Assembly (NCBI GenBank): GCA_043228905.1
Contig: JBHGNT010000004.1
Location: forward strand, 20,460,001 to 20,524,000
Direction of reading: 5' to 3'
Length of the DNA: 64,000 nucleotides
DNA from: Azolla caroliniana
Lineage: Eukaryota; Polypodiophyta
Shown: piece after piece, positions 34,602 to 46,900 of the stretch
Layout: the number at the start of each line of letters is the position of its first letter
Position numbering within the stretch: the stretch's first letter is position 1
Notes under the pieces: model-generated
The model's database searches: none
The model's input: only the letters and a program-made list of their open reading frames with translations
What the model was told of the DNA's origin: nothing
Position numbers and translations under genes: made by a program

Positions 34602-37600
34602 ATGGCAGCCCCCGGTGGAGGCGTTGTCAACGCCGCCCCTGCCGCCCCTGCCGCCCCTGCCGCCCCTGCCGCCCCTGCCGCCCCTGCTGCCAATGGATTC
34701 AAACAGGTCGCCTTCGGTATCCTTCGCATGGCCTTCTTCTGGTATGTCTCTACCCGCATGTTTGGGGCCAAGAAACCTCCGCCTCTTCCTTCCTCCTCGG
34801 GTCTTCTGGACGGCCCTCTCCACATCAATAACCTCCTCCCCAAGGGCGAGAATCTGGTTAGTGTACACACCTCCCGCACACTCACAGATGCACCCTCGGT
34901 CTTACGTTTTTTTTTTTTTTTTTTTTTTGCTTTGAACTTTAGAAAAGTTCATTTTCTCCAGAGAGATCAGTCCATGGTAACGGGTTTGGATAGAGAAATC
35001 CGCACAATATTTTACTAAATAATTAGGCCCCTGGATTTTTTGGTTTCTATCAAGAGATTGGATCATGGGACAGATCAGATTGACTCTTACCACCCGTAAA
35101 TCATTGTATGAGGATACATACCCTGTACCAGTCATATGTCAGTTTGGCTTTTGGATTTACCTCTGAAGAGATCTGTTCATGAACGGATTGGATTGATCCA
35201 TACCATACCATACCATACCATACCATATGAAGATAGAACCACCTGGATTTGGTTGCAAGAGAACGAGACAGGTTGGATAGATCCATATCACACAAGAGAA
35301 GGCTGTTGATTCCAGCTGCCAAAATATCTGTTTGTGGAATTGATTTGGACAGACGGATGCTTCAAAGAAAATTTCCATGGATTTAGCACCCAATTGATCT
35401 GTTTATAGAACAAGTTGGATAAACCTAAACCTTATGAGACAATGCCTTAGATCTTGGAAGGCATTGAGTTCGGCTCACAAGACATTGGTCATAGATATTG
35501 TTGGATACATCAATATTGTACAAGAAGGACCTAAATTGGGCTGGATAGACTTGTACCGTATGGTACAAGAAAAGACCATGGGTTGGGTCTCAAGAAATCA
35601 TCAGTTCATGGAATGAGACACGTAGGTTTTATATTGTGTAAAAGAAGGTCTCTGGATTTGTCTTTCAAGGGTTTGTTGAATGTATTGGAGAGACATTTAT
35701 TGTACTGGAAAAGTTCCTAAGTTGTGGAACAGGTAGAATCTAGTAAGCCTCTAAATTTGGCTCTCACGAGATAGGTTCATGGAGCAAGGCAGGTTTACCC
35801 TTAACAACAGAAAAATCCCTTTAATCAGATCTCAAAATATCTATCCACTAAACGAGTCAGATTTACCCGTACCATATGAGAGAAGTTCTCAGATTCAGTT
35901 CTCACGTGATGTTTGATAGAATGGTTGAGAGTGACCCATACTCTACAAAGGGCCCTAGATTCACATATCAAGTTATGTGGAATATCTTTACAGGATATGG
36001 TTGTACGGCTGCACCCCACTTTGTAGTCATACTTTATCCCTTTATTAGGCCTGTACAAGAGTTGGACATGGTCATATCCTTGAGGAGGTCACCATAAGAT
36101 CAGAGTGAGACATGGGACCTCGTGTCACTCCACCAACACGAGGAAGCTATTGATTGTTGATGGGTGTACTATGTCAGCACAACTCCCATGGCACCATCAA
36201 CCAATACAGGGCTCACCTTGTAGAAAAAGATGTGCGTGAGCATATGACATTGACTACAACGAGACATTTGCGCCAATAGAAAATATGACAACCGTGTGAA
36301 CGGTGCTTGTATTGGAAATGGCAAAAGGGTCGCACCTCAACAAATGGACATGGAGAATGCCTTCCTCCAAGGAGAGCTTGAGGAAGAAGTGTGCATGGTA
36401 TAAGGACCAGGATTTGAATTAGAATCCCATCCGTGAGTGATGTGTAGGCTCAAAAAACCTCTCTATCGACTCACCAAGCTTTGAGAGCGTGGCACTCAGA
36501 AATAACACAATACATGCATAGTATCGGATTCCGATGTCAAAATCTGATAACTCTTTGTATGTGTGAATGAATTCAATGCTACAATGTTTATTCTTTTGTA
36601 TGTTAATTATTTGATCATTGGAGAACATATGGGGGCCATATGGAAGGTGAAGTCTATCCTTGCCTCCAAGTTTGAGATGAAAAAGATGAAGGAGCTCCAT
36701 TATTTTATTGGCATTGAAATAATCTACACCTCATGAAGAATCCTCCTTTCACAACATCATTACAGCTTGGACTTATTGCACAAGTTTGAAATGAAAAGTT
36801 GCAAACCAATTACCACTTTGTTTGATTGCAACTTGAAACTATTATCTGAGTTGGGTCTCCATCTCAAATCTAAAACGATATTGCCAGATAATTGACTGGA
36901 ATCCTTATCTACCTCACCGTCACATGACCAAATCTAAGCCACTTTGCCAGCGTACTATTCAATTCATGTAGGCACTTGCGAGACATGTAATGCAATATGT
37001 GAGTAGAGTAACAAGTAGAGGAATCCGCCATGAAGGGGGAGTAGCAGTTTGATTGGAAGGCTACACAGATGTGGATTGGGTTGGGAGAAGAGTGGATAGC
37101 TGCTCCACATTGGGGCTTGTTTTCTCTTGGAAGCGGGACCATCTCTTGGAGCAGCAAGAAGAAGCCTATTGTGGCTCTCTCTAGCACAGAGGCAGAATAT
37201 TAGGGTGCAACGCAACAGTTGCATGCAAATCAGTGCAACAAAATTGGATCTTTCAAGGACTTTAGCATCCCTATTGAATGACTGAATCCAAATCCTTTGT
37301 GACAACATGAGCAACATCTAATTGGCGGAACCTGATAATTCATGCACAAACAAAGCACATCGAGGTGCATGAAAGATCAGGTATAAGAGTGGATCGCAGC
37401 CAGAGATGTCAATGTCCAATATATTCAAACTGAATTAGAGATGGTAGACATCTTTGCCAAGGCGCTTGGTATAGACAAGCTAGAGCAACTCTTGCTTACA
37501 CTTGGTTACCACCCTCTTGACTTGCCAAGCTTGAGGGGTATCAATGCAGGAAAATTGGAGATGCAGGAACAAACTTAGTGGAGATTGGACGTGTGGTCCA

Positions 37601-40600
37601 TTATCGGGTGTCAAAGGTATTTGATCCCTTGAGTGCTTCATGATCGAAGGCCCACAAAATGAAGGGATGAGTTTCGATTCAGTATCCACCTCTTAGTTGA
37701 GCTTGGGGAGGGTATTGAGAAACAAGCTTATCATGCATTGTGTGTGAACACATGCGTAGTGGGCTAATAGCATTAAAGGCCCAAAACTAGTCGTTCTTGT
37801 AAAGAAAATGTGGCAACTACCATGGGATGTTGTAATTTACATGTCATGCATTTAACGAGAGAGTATGTAACTGACATTTCACATGCATATAATGAGAGAA
37901 AGTTCTCTATCCCACTCCCGCTAATGTCGGTCGTTTTAGAGAGAATGTAGAAAGAAAAAAAGGAAGAAAGATATATTAACTTCTTTTAAGAGGCCAAAAT
38001 GGCCTATAAGCCCAAACAAGAGATTACATCGTAAGTGTTGTCTCGTCTTTGAAAACAAATCAAAATAAAATAAATATTATTCAGTAAATATAAAAGTAAA
38101 TAAGATAAAAAGAGACAAAAGAATCTGGTTTTCGGCACATGTGAGATTCTCAAGTTAGATATATTATAACTTTTGTCTTCGAAAGGTCTCTAGCATAGGT
38201 TGATCCAGAATGGAGAGGTCTCCAAAACGAGGGAAGCAGCTGTGATGGCAGGAGATAATTGCCTTTATCTGTTGATGACAAGGGTGCTCAGGTCGTGGTC
38301 CATAGAGAGAGGGTGGCTCAACGGAAAGCACCTTTGTCTCATGTTATTGGTTGTTGCCCTAGTCTCACTTTATTGTAACTCCATCCTTGACAATACAATC
38401 TCTTCTTGTTTGGTCTTATAGGTCGATTTGTCCTCTTAAAATATGTCTATATATATATTTCTTTCTCTCTCATCTTGCTTATTTCACACAGACAATGGAA
38501 CACATACTCTGTTGCATACTAATTCCTACATATGACATGCATATGAGAGCTTAGAATCACACGTTCTAGCCCTAATTCCTACATATGACATGCATATGAG
38601 AGGTTAGTTACATATTCTTTCATTAAACGCATATAGCATGTTAGTTACTATATTCCATGTTAGTCATAATATTCTCTTTTCTAGAATGACTAGTGGTGGG
38701 TGTCTAATGCTCATGGTCCATTCAGCACTTGTCCACTCACTATGCATGATGAGCTTGTTTCTCAATACCCTTCTTCAAGCTTGACCAAGGGCTGGAAGTT
38801 GAATCTGAACTTGCTTCTTCATTTTCCGGATGTCAAATCCCAGACCACTAGTTGGATTGAATCCCTCTGATTTTGGATCGCTTGGTGGGTATACCGTTTA
38901 AGCTTGTTCCTTCATCTTGGATTTTACTTTATCATACTCATCCTCAAGATTGGTGAATCATGTTGATGTAGGCCCAAGTGCCTTTGAAATGGTCAAAACT
39001 TGTTTGCTCCAAGTGCCATGGTATTAGATATTTGCTGTTTGTTAATCATCATGGATATGTTGGAGATCCATATCTCATATTGTAATTTGCTCACAGATGT
39101 AGTGATAATGCACCTCAATTGTGCATGAAATGCCAGATTTTGTGCCAGTTATGTACTATTGGGGTTTTCACAGGAGATTTTGTGCCAGTTATGTAGTGGA
39201 CAAGGTAGCCATAATGCACACAATGCAGTAGTTGAAAATGGAGCCATAATGCACAGTGTAATAGTGGACACTATATAGATCGGGTGAGTGGTGTCTTCAC
39301 CCATCTCCTCATAGCTGGGTCAAGTTATTTTCAGGTACTTTGTGGGGAATACGTGTCCAAGGCCTTTCAGGTATTTTGTGACAGCAAAGAAATAAAGAGG
39401 GAGTTCACTAACCCTTTCTTGATGCAAATAATGTGGCTGATTATGTCATGGTGACAGACTGGTGAACCTTCTTGCTTCAAGGAAGCGATGGACAGACAGT
39501 ATAGCAAGAACTGGTATAAAGCCATGTTGTTACAGATGGAATCTCTTGAGAAAAATGGCACTTGGAACTTGGAACTTGGTGCAGAAAACACTTCCATGCA
39601 AATGGGTTAAGAAGATGAATGTCACTTTTTCGCTGAAGTGCAAAGTAAGATTGGTTGCGATGTGGTACAAGCAGGAAAATGCTGTTAATTTTGATGAAAT
39701 CTTCTCTCATCTAGTCAAGGTGACTACATTGAGAACCATTTTGGGTTTGGTTTCAGTTGAAGTTATCAAGCTTATACAGAAGGATGTAAAAACTGTTTTT
39801 TTACATGGCAATCTGCTTGAAGAGATATATATGCAGCAGCACTGAAGGGTTTGTTGCAAAAGGCAAATAAGATGGTATGTAAGCTCAATAGGAGTTTGTA
39901 TGGGCTGAAACATGTACCAAGAGAATGGTAACATAAATTTGATACATTTATGCAGACTCAAGGTGTTGACAGAAGTCAAGTGGAGTGTTGCATTGTCTCC
40001 TACAGAGGTGGAGTATGTGGCTGCGATTGCGACATGCACGGAGGCTTTATGGATTTCACATCTGATGGGAGGTCTTGGCAAACAGAGTTATCTGTTCTTC
40101 ATTGTGATGTTCAGAGTGCTATCATGCTAGCAGGGAATCATGTCTTTCATGCAAAGACAAAGGACATACAGGTGAAGTATATCTTCATCAAAGATATACT
40201 TGACAACCAGAAGATTGAGCTTGTCTAAATGTATACAGATCATAATCCTACAGATATTCTCACGAATAGTCTTCTAGCAGAGCAGTTTGGTCATTGCGAA
40301 CAAATGATGGGAGTTTGATAGATATATGTATTTCAGCTTTGTACATACTTTGACATAGGTGATCTTTTTCCCCTCAAGACACATGGCCTCTAGGTTGGAG
40401 ATTGTTGGGAATAAAGGGCCATCGTGCCTTGATTAGTGCGTGGGTGTGAATAAATACAGACCACAGTTCATTGTTCATATATAATCTATTGAAAAACCTA
40501 AAGGGTTTACACCCAAAAAAGAAAGACTGCGCATCTCTCTATCTCTACCTCTGCAGCTCTCTCTCTCTCTCTCTTGTATGGTCCAGCAGTGCCCTGATTT

Positions 40601-43600
40601 GCTCTCAGCTCCCTTCTCAAGAGACTAGCTGGTAATTGATTAGTCAGTAACCATCTGACAGAAATTAGCTTCCGCCTCACGTCCAAGGGCAATGCCCAAA
40701 CCACATGGCCTAGGCTTTTAGCAGCTAGAAATCTTTACTCAGACTGAGCCATGTGGGCATCCATATCCATCTCATGCTATGATTAAAGACCAAACTGAAA
40801 TTAAGATGAACTTTACCTAGATTATACTTTACCTGGAAGAAATGGTTTCAAATATTTTTCCTTATGCTGTTCTTGAATTGTTCCAGGATATGTGGCTGTA
40901 CATGTCAGAAGAGAAATTTTTTAATGACTTCAAAAATGAAAAAGCTTTGGTGTGGCATGAAACAAACATCCCATATGCCGTATGGGGACCCCAGAGTGTT
41001 CGCAATCAGCACATTCTATATGATCCTTCTGAGGTATTTGGGTTCCATTTGCTTTTATTATCTACATCTCTGCTACTCAAATTGCTTTTGTATTTGGGTT
41101 CCGTCTATTATGATTATGCAATACTCAGACATTTGTACTGGCAGATTGTAAATCGAAATGTGACAGTTTATGTACATGCTTTCTTCGCCCGTTCTGGTTA
41201 TACTGCTGATCCAAATGATCCAGAATTTGATGAATTTTCTTTCAATAGAACACATCGTAAGTAGTTTGGGGTTGGAAATGTCTCTTTTTTCTTGCATGAG
41301 TTTGCCTTATTTCTGGATGTCTTGCATTCAGCAATTGTGATCTATCTACCCAAACCTAAAATCGACAAGAGGAAAAGTCTTTTAGCTGGTACAAATGAAG
41401 GAGCAGAGCTGCAAACTGCCCCGGTAACTCCATACTCTAGGATTTCAGTTCAACTTTCAAGTTATTTTGGTTAACGCGTAGTATTTTGCAATGCCTTCCC
41501 AGACCGTGTTCTAATTTTCCAGCTCTTGAGAATCCACAAGCTAAATGATGAATGTTTTCTGTTTGTATTCTAAAAAGGCCGTTGTTGGGGAACACAAGGA
41601 GGAGGAAGAAGCTCCTGAATATGTACCATTTTGGAAGCCAAATGTAACCATTAACCTGGTTGATGATTCTACCAGGTTTGTTATTTGTCTTGAGGTTGTT
41701 GGTATGTTTATCGTGTGATGCTTTAAGTTTTGATAATTTATAGTTGTCTCACTGAACTAGATATTCAAGAAATGCTCTGCCTCCCCATGTTGCAGAACGT
41801 ATCCTACCATATATGTGCTATTTCTTTCTTAATTTGAATTATTCATTGATGTTCCTATAACTTTAACCATTATGGTGAAAGAAATCTAAACCTTGACATG
41901 AATATAGACATAAATATTGATCCAAAGACAGGAAATTACTTTCCAACTATATTCTTCAACGAATTCTGGCTGTTGAGGGAGAAACTTGTGGCTGTGAATG
42001 CTACAGTAACAGAACTAATGTTGGACCTTGAAGTAGGGCCAATTGGCTTGACAAAGTGGCAAATTTTCTTGCAGATGGATCAATCATTCCAAATTCATAG
42101 AAATTATGGTAGTATGTTGGAAGGTGAAGCTGATGAGCTGAAGGTGAGATTTTTTCACAGTTAGATGACCATTATCGTAGCTGTGCCTCCAGTGGACTGA
42201 TTTCTGCATGTTCCTTGAGCAGAGGGTCTTCTTGGAGGGAAACCCTTATTTGTTGGTCATCACCATGTTTGTGTCTTTGTTACACTCAATTTTTGATTTC
42301 CTAGCTTTCAAAAATGGTAAAACTTTCCTGGATTCAATATTATATTTTTCTTCGACTTCATTTAATTGATTGGCTTCCATTTATTTTGCCAATTTTAACT
42401 TGATGAATGATTATATTTCCAGACATACAGTTTTGGAACAAGAACAAGTCCATGGAAGGGTTATCGGCCAAGTCGGTGGTTGTCAGTTTTATTTGTCAGC
42501 TAGTTGTTTTCCTATATCTGTTGGACAATGAGACATCATGGATGATCATAGCAAGTGCTGGAATTGGTTGCTGCATTGAGTTTTGGAAAATTGGAAAAGC
42601 TATGCATGTTGAGGTTTGTGAGTTTTCTTGTTGTGCTGATTTCATTTGTGCATGTTTTGTTTTCCGTCTCTTAATGCATTGTATTTGGGCAACTATTTCA
42701 GATTGATCGAAGCCGAGGTTTTCCTATCCTCAGATTCAAAGACCGTGAATCTTATGCAGGGAACAAAACTAAGGAATATGATGATCTAGCAATGAAATAT
42801 CTTTCTTATGTGCTGTTTCTCTTGGTCATAGGTTTCTCTGTATATTCATTAATGTATGAACGCCACAAGAGCTGGTACTCGTGGATATTATCGTCATGCA
42901 CAAGTTGTGTGTACACTTTCGGTAAGTTGTAATGCATTTCCAGAGTAAAAGTAATAGTTCATAATCTTTTGGTTTATGTTATCTGCTAGTATTTTTTCAG
43001 CTTTTAGTTTATGTTATCCACTACTTCTACTTTTTCAGGTTTCATCATGATGTGTCCACAACTGTTCATTAATTATAAGCTGAAATCAGTTGCTCATCTA
43101 CCATGGAGACAGATGACTTACAAATTTCTAAACACAATCATAGATGACCTGTTCGCATTTGTTATCAAGATGCCAATGCTACATCGACTTTCTGTTTTCC
43201 GTGATGGTATATAAGTACTTAACTTTTTTTAACTGTGCACATTTGTTCTTTGAATCATCCATAACTATTGACAAGCATTACAATGAAGGACTATAGCACG
43301 GGTTGGTTTTTGTTTATTAAAACTATCAGCATTATCAGAAATGGAATACCTTAGCTATGAATTGTCCCTTGTAATGATAAGGTGCAATTCACCGCAGCAT
43401 GCTGTATACAGAAGGTTGTCAATAGCAAAATTCAACCAATTATAGAAATGGGAATAGTGCATGGTTGAAACTGCAACGTATTGGGAAATTGGAACTGGGG
43501 GTTCTCAAGGTTCCATCGAAGTTGAAAACCATGTGGAACTGACCTATGGAGTGTATCTATACAGTAAATATGAAAGTTCTATGTAGTACTTAAAAATATG

Positions 43601-43992
43601 AGCAAATATGTAGTTCAGGTCAGGTAAATTTCTGGAGAGTCAATTAGCTCCCTGAAATTCAAGAAGTGCACAGTATCAAGAAGTTAAAATCAACAAATGT
43701 AAAATACTGGAATGTGTATTTGCTACAGCAATATTTTATTCTTTAAAAGCTTTTTTAGGTATTAATGAGCTGGTTTTACAATTGGTAAAGTTTCTTCTTG
43801 ATGTGTGTGTGGTTTGCAGATATTATCTTCTTAATATATTTGTATCAACGCTGGAAGTACCCGGTGGACAAATCTCGAGTCAATGAATTCGGGTTTGGGG
43901 GAGAAGAAAAGAAAGAAGAAAGCAAGCGGAATGGCGTCGAACCTCCTGAAAGTATTGTTGATGCTTCTGAGGAGAGCAAGAAAAGCAAGTAA
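34602..43992 (+). CDS. CLPTM1-like multi-pass membrane protein, 12 exons
   Basis: Exons: 34602-34856, 40887-41033, 41145-41256, 41332-41423, 41578-41675, 41761-41814, 41882-42143, 42223-42316, 42423-42613, 42702-42921, 43039-43206, 43820-43992. All junctions are GT-AG and keep frame; total 1866 bases, 621 residues, near the usual family length. Residues 11-30 are an Ala-Ala-Pro repeat; a hydrophobic N-terminal segment follows at about 36-54. The lumenal part has DMWLYMSEEKFFNDF, LVWHETNIPYAVWGP, TGNYFPTIFFNEFWLL and FQIHRNYGSMLEGEADELK; the C-terminal half (exons 8-12) holds several membrane helices, e.g. VVSFICQLVVFLYLL and YLSYVLFLLVIGFSVYSLMY, then a charged, lumen-free tail rich in Lys/Glu. 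In animals CLPTM1 proteins act in the ER/Golgi in receptor retention and, for CLPTM1L, lipid scrambling; the plant role is not established. Exon 6/7 was set using a donor at 41815, which restores PYIN. Looks intact. Confidence 0.93.
34632..34691 (+). repeat. In-frame 9-bp minisatellite (GCCGCCCCT)n in exon 1
   Basis: Six Ala-Ala-Pro triplets coded almost without synonymous change. Confidence 0.9.
34907..34928. repeat. Poly-T run in intron 1, about 22 bases
   Basis: Unbroken T run 50 bases behind the exon 1 donor. Confidence 0.9.
35023..36010. repeat. Degenerate tandem array, period about 75 bp, in intron 1
   Basis: About a dozen diverged units, each with a version of CTGGATTTGG - CTCAAGAGAT - GTTCATGGA - GACGGATTGA - CCATACCATA. 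The unit at 35138-35226 contains a (CCATA)n expansion of six copies (about 35196-35226). Confidence 0.6.
36030..37715 (+). pseudogene. Ty1/copia RT-RNase H remnant in intron 1
   Basis: Readable pieces: DYNETFAPIENMTTV and VLVLEMAKGSHLNK (about 36250-36350), MKKMKELHYFIGIEIIYTS (about 36675-36735), WLEGYTDVDWVGRRVDSCST (37055-37115), and a 3' end VNVQYIQTELEMVDIFAKAL with LEQLLLTLGYHPL (about 37410-37515). Many stops and shifts. Ends in a purine tract TTGGGGAGGG before an LTR start at 37716. Confidence 0.7.
37716..37945 (+). repeat. LTR remnant (3' LTR of the intron-1 copia)
   Basis: Starts TGAGAAACAAGCTTATCATG behind the purine tract. A related LTR lies inverted at about 38460-38779. Followed by a LINE-type 3' end at about 37950-38030. 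Confidence 0.55.
37946..38035 (-). repeat. LINE-type 3' end in intron 1
   Basis: GAAAGATATATTAACTTCTT followed by GGCCAAAATGGCC matches the cores at 2838-3070. Confidence 0.45.
38460..38890 (-). repeat. Inverted copia LTR remnant with a short pol end
   Basis: On the minus strand TGAGAAACAAGCTCATCATG starts at about 38779, behind a purine tract (GAAGAAGGG) and a few codons of a copia RNase H end. Inside, a 31-bp direct repeat with the core ATTCCTACATATGACATGCA occurs at about 38518 and 38580. Confidence 0.5.
38891..39400. other. Intron 1 stretch without recognisable element
   Basis: A TTTTGTGCCAGTTATGTA repeat occurs twice at about 39140 and 39180, and a TAATGCACA motif several times. No coding signal. 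Confidence 0.4.
39440..40320 (+). pseudogene. Second copia RT-RNase H remnant in intron 1
   Basis: RT pieces: YSKNWYKAMLLQMESLEKNG, VNFDEIFSHLVKVTTLRTIL, IQKDVKTVFLHGNLLEEIYM, then KMVCKLNRSLYGLKHVPREW. After FDTFMQTQG the sequence jumps directly to RNase H (VALSPTEVEYVAAIATCTEA, then DVQSAIMLAGNHVFHAKTKD and TDILTNSLLAEQF), so the part with YVDD is deleted. Several stops. A presumed LTR starts TGTTGGGAATAAAG at about 40405. Confidence 0.7.
40405..40830 (+). repeat. Probable LTR remnant behind the second intron-1 copia
   Basis: Follows the purine-rich AGGTTGGAGAT with TGTTGGGAATAAAG. Right end not determined; it stops before exon 2 at 40887. Confidence 0.35.
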
Positions 43993-46900
43993 AATGAAAA
44001 CCTTTTGGTACCTGATGAGATGGATTTTGTTTTTTAAACTCTCGATGTTCATTGGAACATTTCGGCCCAAGTATAGCATGCCTCATGATGCAAACAATGA
44101 GCAAATTGGACACAATGAAATCAACAGTGATAGGGGCTTTAGTAACTGTAGAACAAGAAGCCCAACTTGTGGTGAAAACACTCGACCATAAAGGATATGT
44201 TTCATGTGTTATATATATATATCACACGAGGCCACCTACAAAGTTATGTAAGATGAGAAGTTTTAAGATATGTTTCATGTCTCATGCTTTGAAAGTGTGT
44301 TGTGTGTGTTAGGTAGGGAGATGATAATTGTGGCTGCTTTGAGTTATTGAGATGGATAGGTGTCACGTTGAGTTTTAGGAACTTGAACACAAACCCGCAT
44401 CCAATATGAGAGTTAAAAATGGTGCAGAAGCAAAACTACTAGTGATGTGGATGGTGATTTTATGCATCAGTCAAAACTGGAAAATAAAACTTATAATGTT
44501 TGAGCATGAAATTAGAACCCTGATGTTGGAAGAGACAAGCTTTATTGCCTGATTGGGGAATCATCAGTGGATGACGTGACATTTCTATAGGTTACAAACG
44601 TTTTCATTGTTTCTAGTCCTCAAAAGGAATTTGAATAATTAACAAGATTCCCAATCATTTTTGCCATGGTTCAAACTTTTCATTAGAACAAGTTTGGCTA
44701 TTTTCGAAGCTGTGAAGTGCAACAAATGCTCAATTTTTTCAATCAATGCATTTTACTTGATTACAGAAGGTAATCATGAGGGGATTGATCATGGTGGCAT
44801 CTTTTGCAAGATTGCCAGAAATTCATGGATGCAAGTTTTGGAGCATGTTCACATGCTAGAACTTGTTCAAATGGTCATTAATTTCAATCAATGCATATTG
44901 CTCTATTCTGAAGGGTAATCAATCGTGAGGGGATTAATCATGGTGGCATCTTATTGAAGATTGCCAAAGACTTCAGGATGCAAGCTGTGGAACATATTCA
45001 GTGATAAAACATGACATGGATGAACTCTAACACTTCTTCAGTACAAAATCTTTCATTGATTCAGGTCCTCAAATGGAATTGATTTGAACAATTAACCACA
45101 AACCTTATCATTAGAGCAAATGGAACTATTTTCTTAAGGTCTCTATTCATCAATGCTCATTATTGCAATCCAAACTTAACGTCTCTAATTAACGTTTGCT
45201 ATCCAAACTTTTCATTAAAACAAATTGGACAAATTTCAATCAATGTTTTTTTCTCTTTTTGAGACGGTAATCATGAGGGGGTTGATCATGGTGGCTTTAG
45301 TTGCAAGATTGCCTAAAGTTCAAGGGTGCAGTTGTGGAACATGTGCACATGACAAATTTTGCAATCAAGTGATTTTGCTAACACATTTTTGGGATTGTAT
45401 AAGCTACTTCCGAACAATTTGAGACAAAATATGGATGTTGTGGGAGCAAGCCTATCGGTGACCGACCATACGAGATTGGGCAATAGAGGTCCAATGATAT
45501 TGTAGAAGCAATTGATGCCAAACATTCGGTTTCTACTAATTGGGAACACATTACAATTGAACATTGTAAAGCAATTATCATGTACTTGAGTACCAACTCC
45601 AATATTTGCCTAGCAAGTGCAAGATCCATGAACACTTTGGTCTCCTAGTCCAATGATCTAGATAATCAAAATGTTAGTGATTTAGAGAGACATGAGAAAT
45701 GTTAATCTTGGATTGATTTGAACTTGAGTTGTCTGTGCACACTTAATATTTGTCTACCTAATAGTTTTATTAACAATTTCTAAATGCATTTTCAATTTTC
45801 CTTTACTTCACAATAATTGTGCTTCATTAAGAAGGCAATATAATCTCCAAATGGCTAAAGTCTTATGTAGAGTGTTTTTTTTGCGACCTATCATTGTAAA
45901 GATCTTAATGAGATGATCCACAACACTTTCAATATCCCAAAATTTGGAGTGGGGGTGGGAAAATTATGAAGGTTTCTCTTCTTAACATATATTGGTTTAG
46001 AGAATTTTTAGGGATATGCCCAAGTTTTAAAGTTCAAAGTTTGGATCATTTTTAGGGCTTTGATATGATTTATTGGATTAGTTTTAAAAGAAAAGAAAAT
46101 CTTATGTTTGATTTATGAATACATTCCACTTTAATTATTTGTGGAAATTTAAAAAAGCTAGTTTATCAGTTACGTCCTTTCAAGTTGGATTTAACTCACC
46201 ACCTTGTGTGTTGGTTCTTCTTTTGTGAAGGTCTAGCCAAGGTTAAGGAAGGGATCCCTTCATATTTCTCCAATGTGCAAAATATAATACATACAAGAGA
46301 TATGTACATATGCTAGAGAATAAATGAGATATTGATTTTATGGTAAACTCATACTTTTTGTAGGTAAAACAAGATTGTAACTCCTACTTCTAACTAGAGT
46401 TATTGCTACTATTTTCAAAACTACAGGAGTAGATTTCATGATACCCCTCCCATATTTTTGATATTGCACTTAAACAAAAGGAAGATTTTGTTAAAAGGAG
46501 ATGATCATATGTTGAAGGACTAAGTTTAATTTCTTGGGTGCATGGAAGAGTGCCTTTGTGAATCGAATGATTATCGTTATCAATAAGGATGCAATCTAAC
46601 ACATGATGGTTCTTATGCATTGCCCAACGATTGATGAGAGTTTGTTTTATTGTTCAACCACATTTATTTTGAAACATTCATGCCTTTTGTATTTAATGGT
46701 GTGGGGTTTCTTTATAAGTATGGGGTGTGATTGACGGAGACATTTTATTTTTTTCTATCAATGAATAGTGTTGTAGGTAGAGATTCTTATTTGCATGCTT
46801 ATACATATATAAAAACATTAGGCATATTTACCAATTGCAAGATATAATTATAAAGTGCTTTTGGCATGATATTTTAGTGCAACTTCCTATAAACAAGGAA

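Noticed and set aside
35192-35226. Possible exon at the CCATA repeat
   Set aside because: Simple repeat inside the degenerate tandem array; no splice sites in frame.
38200-38421. 73-codon plus-strand frame in intron 1
   Set aside because: No family match recognised; lies among LTR debris.
41782-41885. Earlier donor for CLPTM1-like exon 6 (at CGTATCC, 41799)
   Set aside because: Joining it to exon 7 gives an immediate stop; the donor at 41815 keeps frame and restores the conserved PYIN region.
46390-46620. 76-codon minus-strand frame
   Set aside because: No recognisable family, AT-rich surroundings, no splice context.
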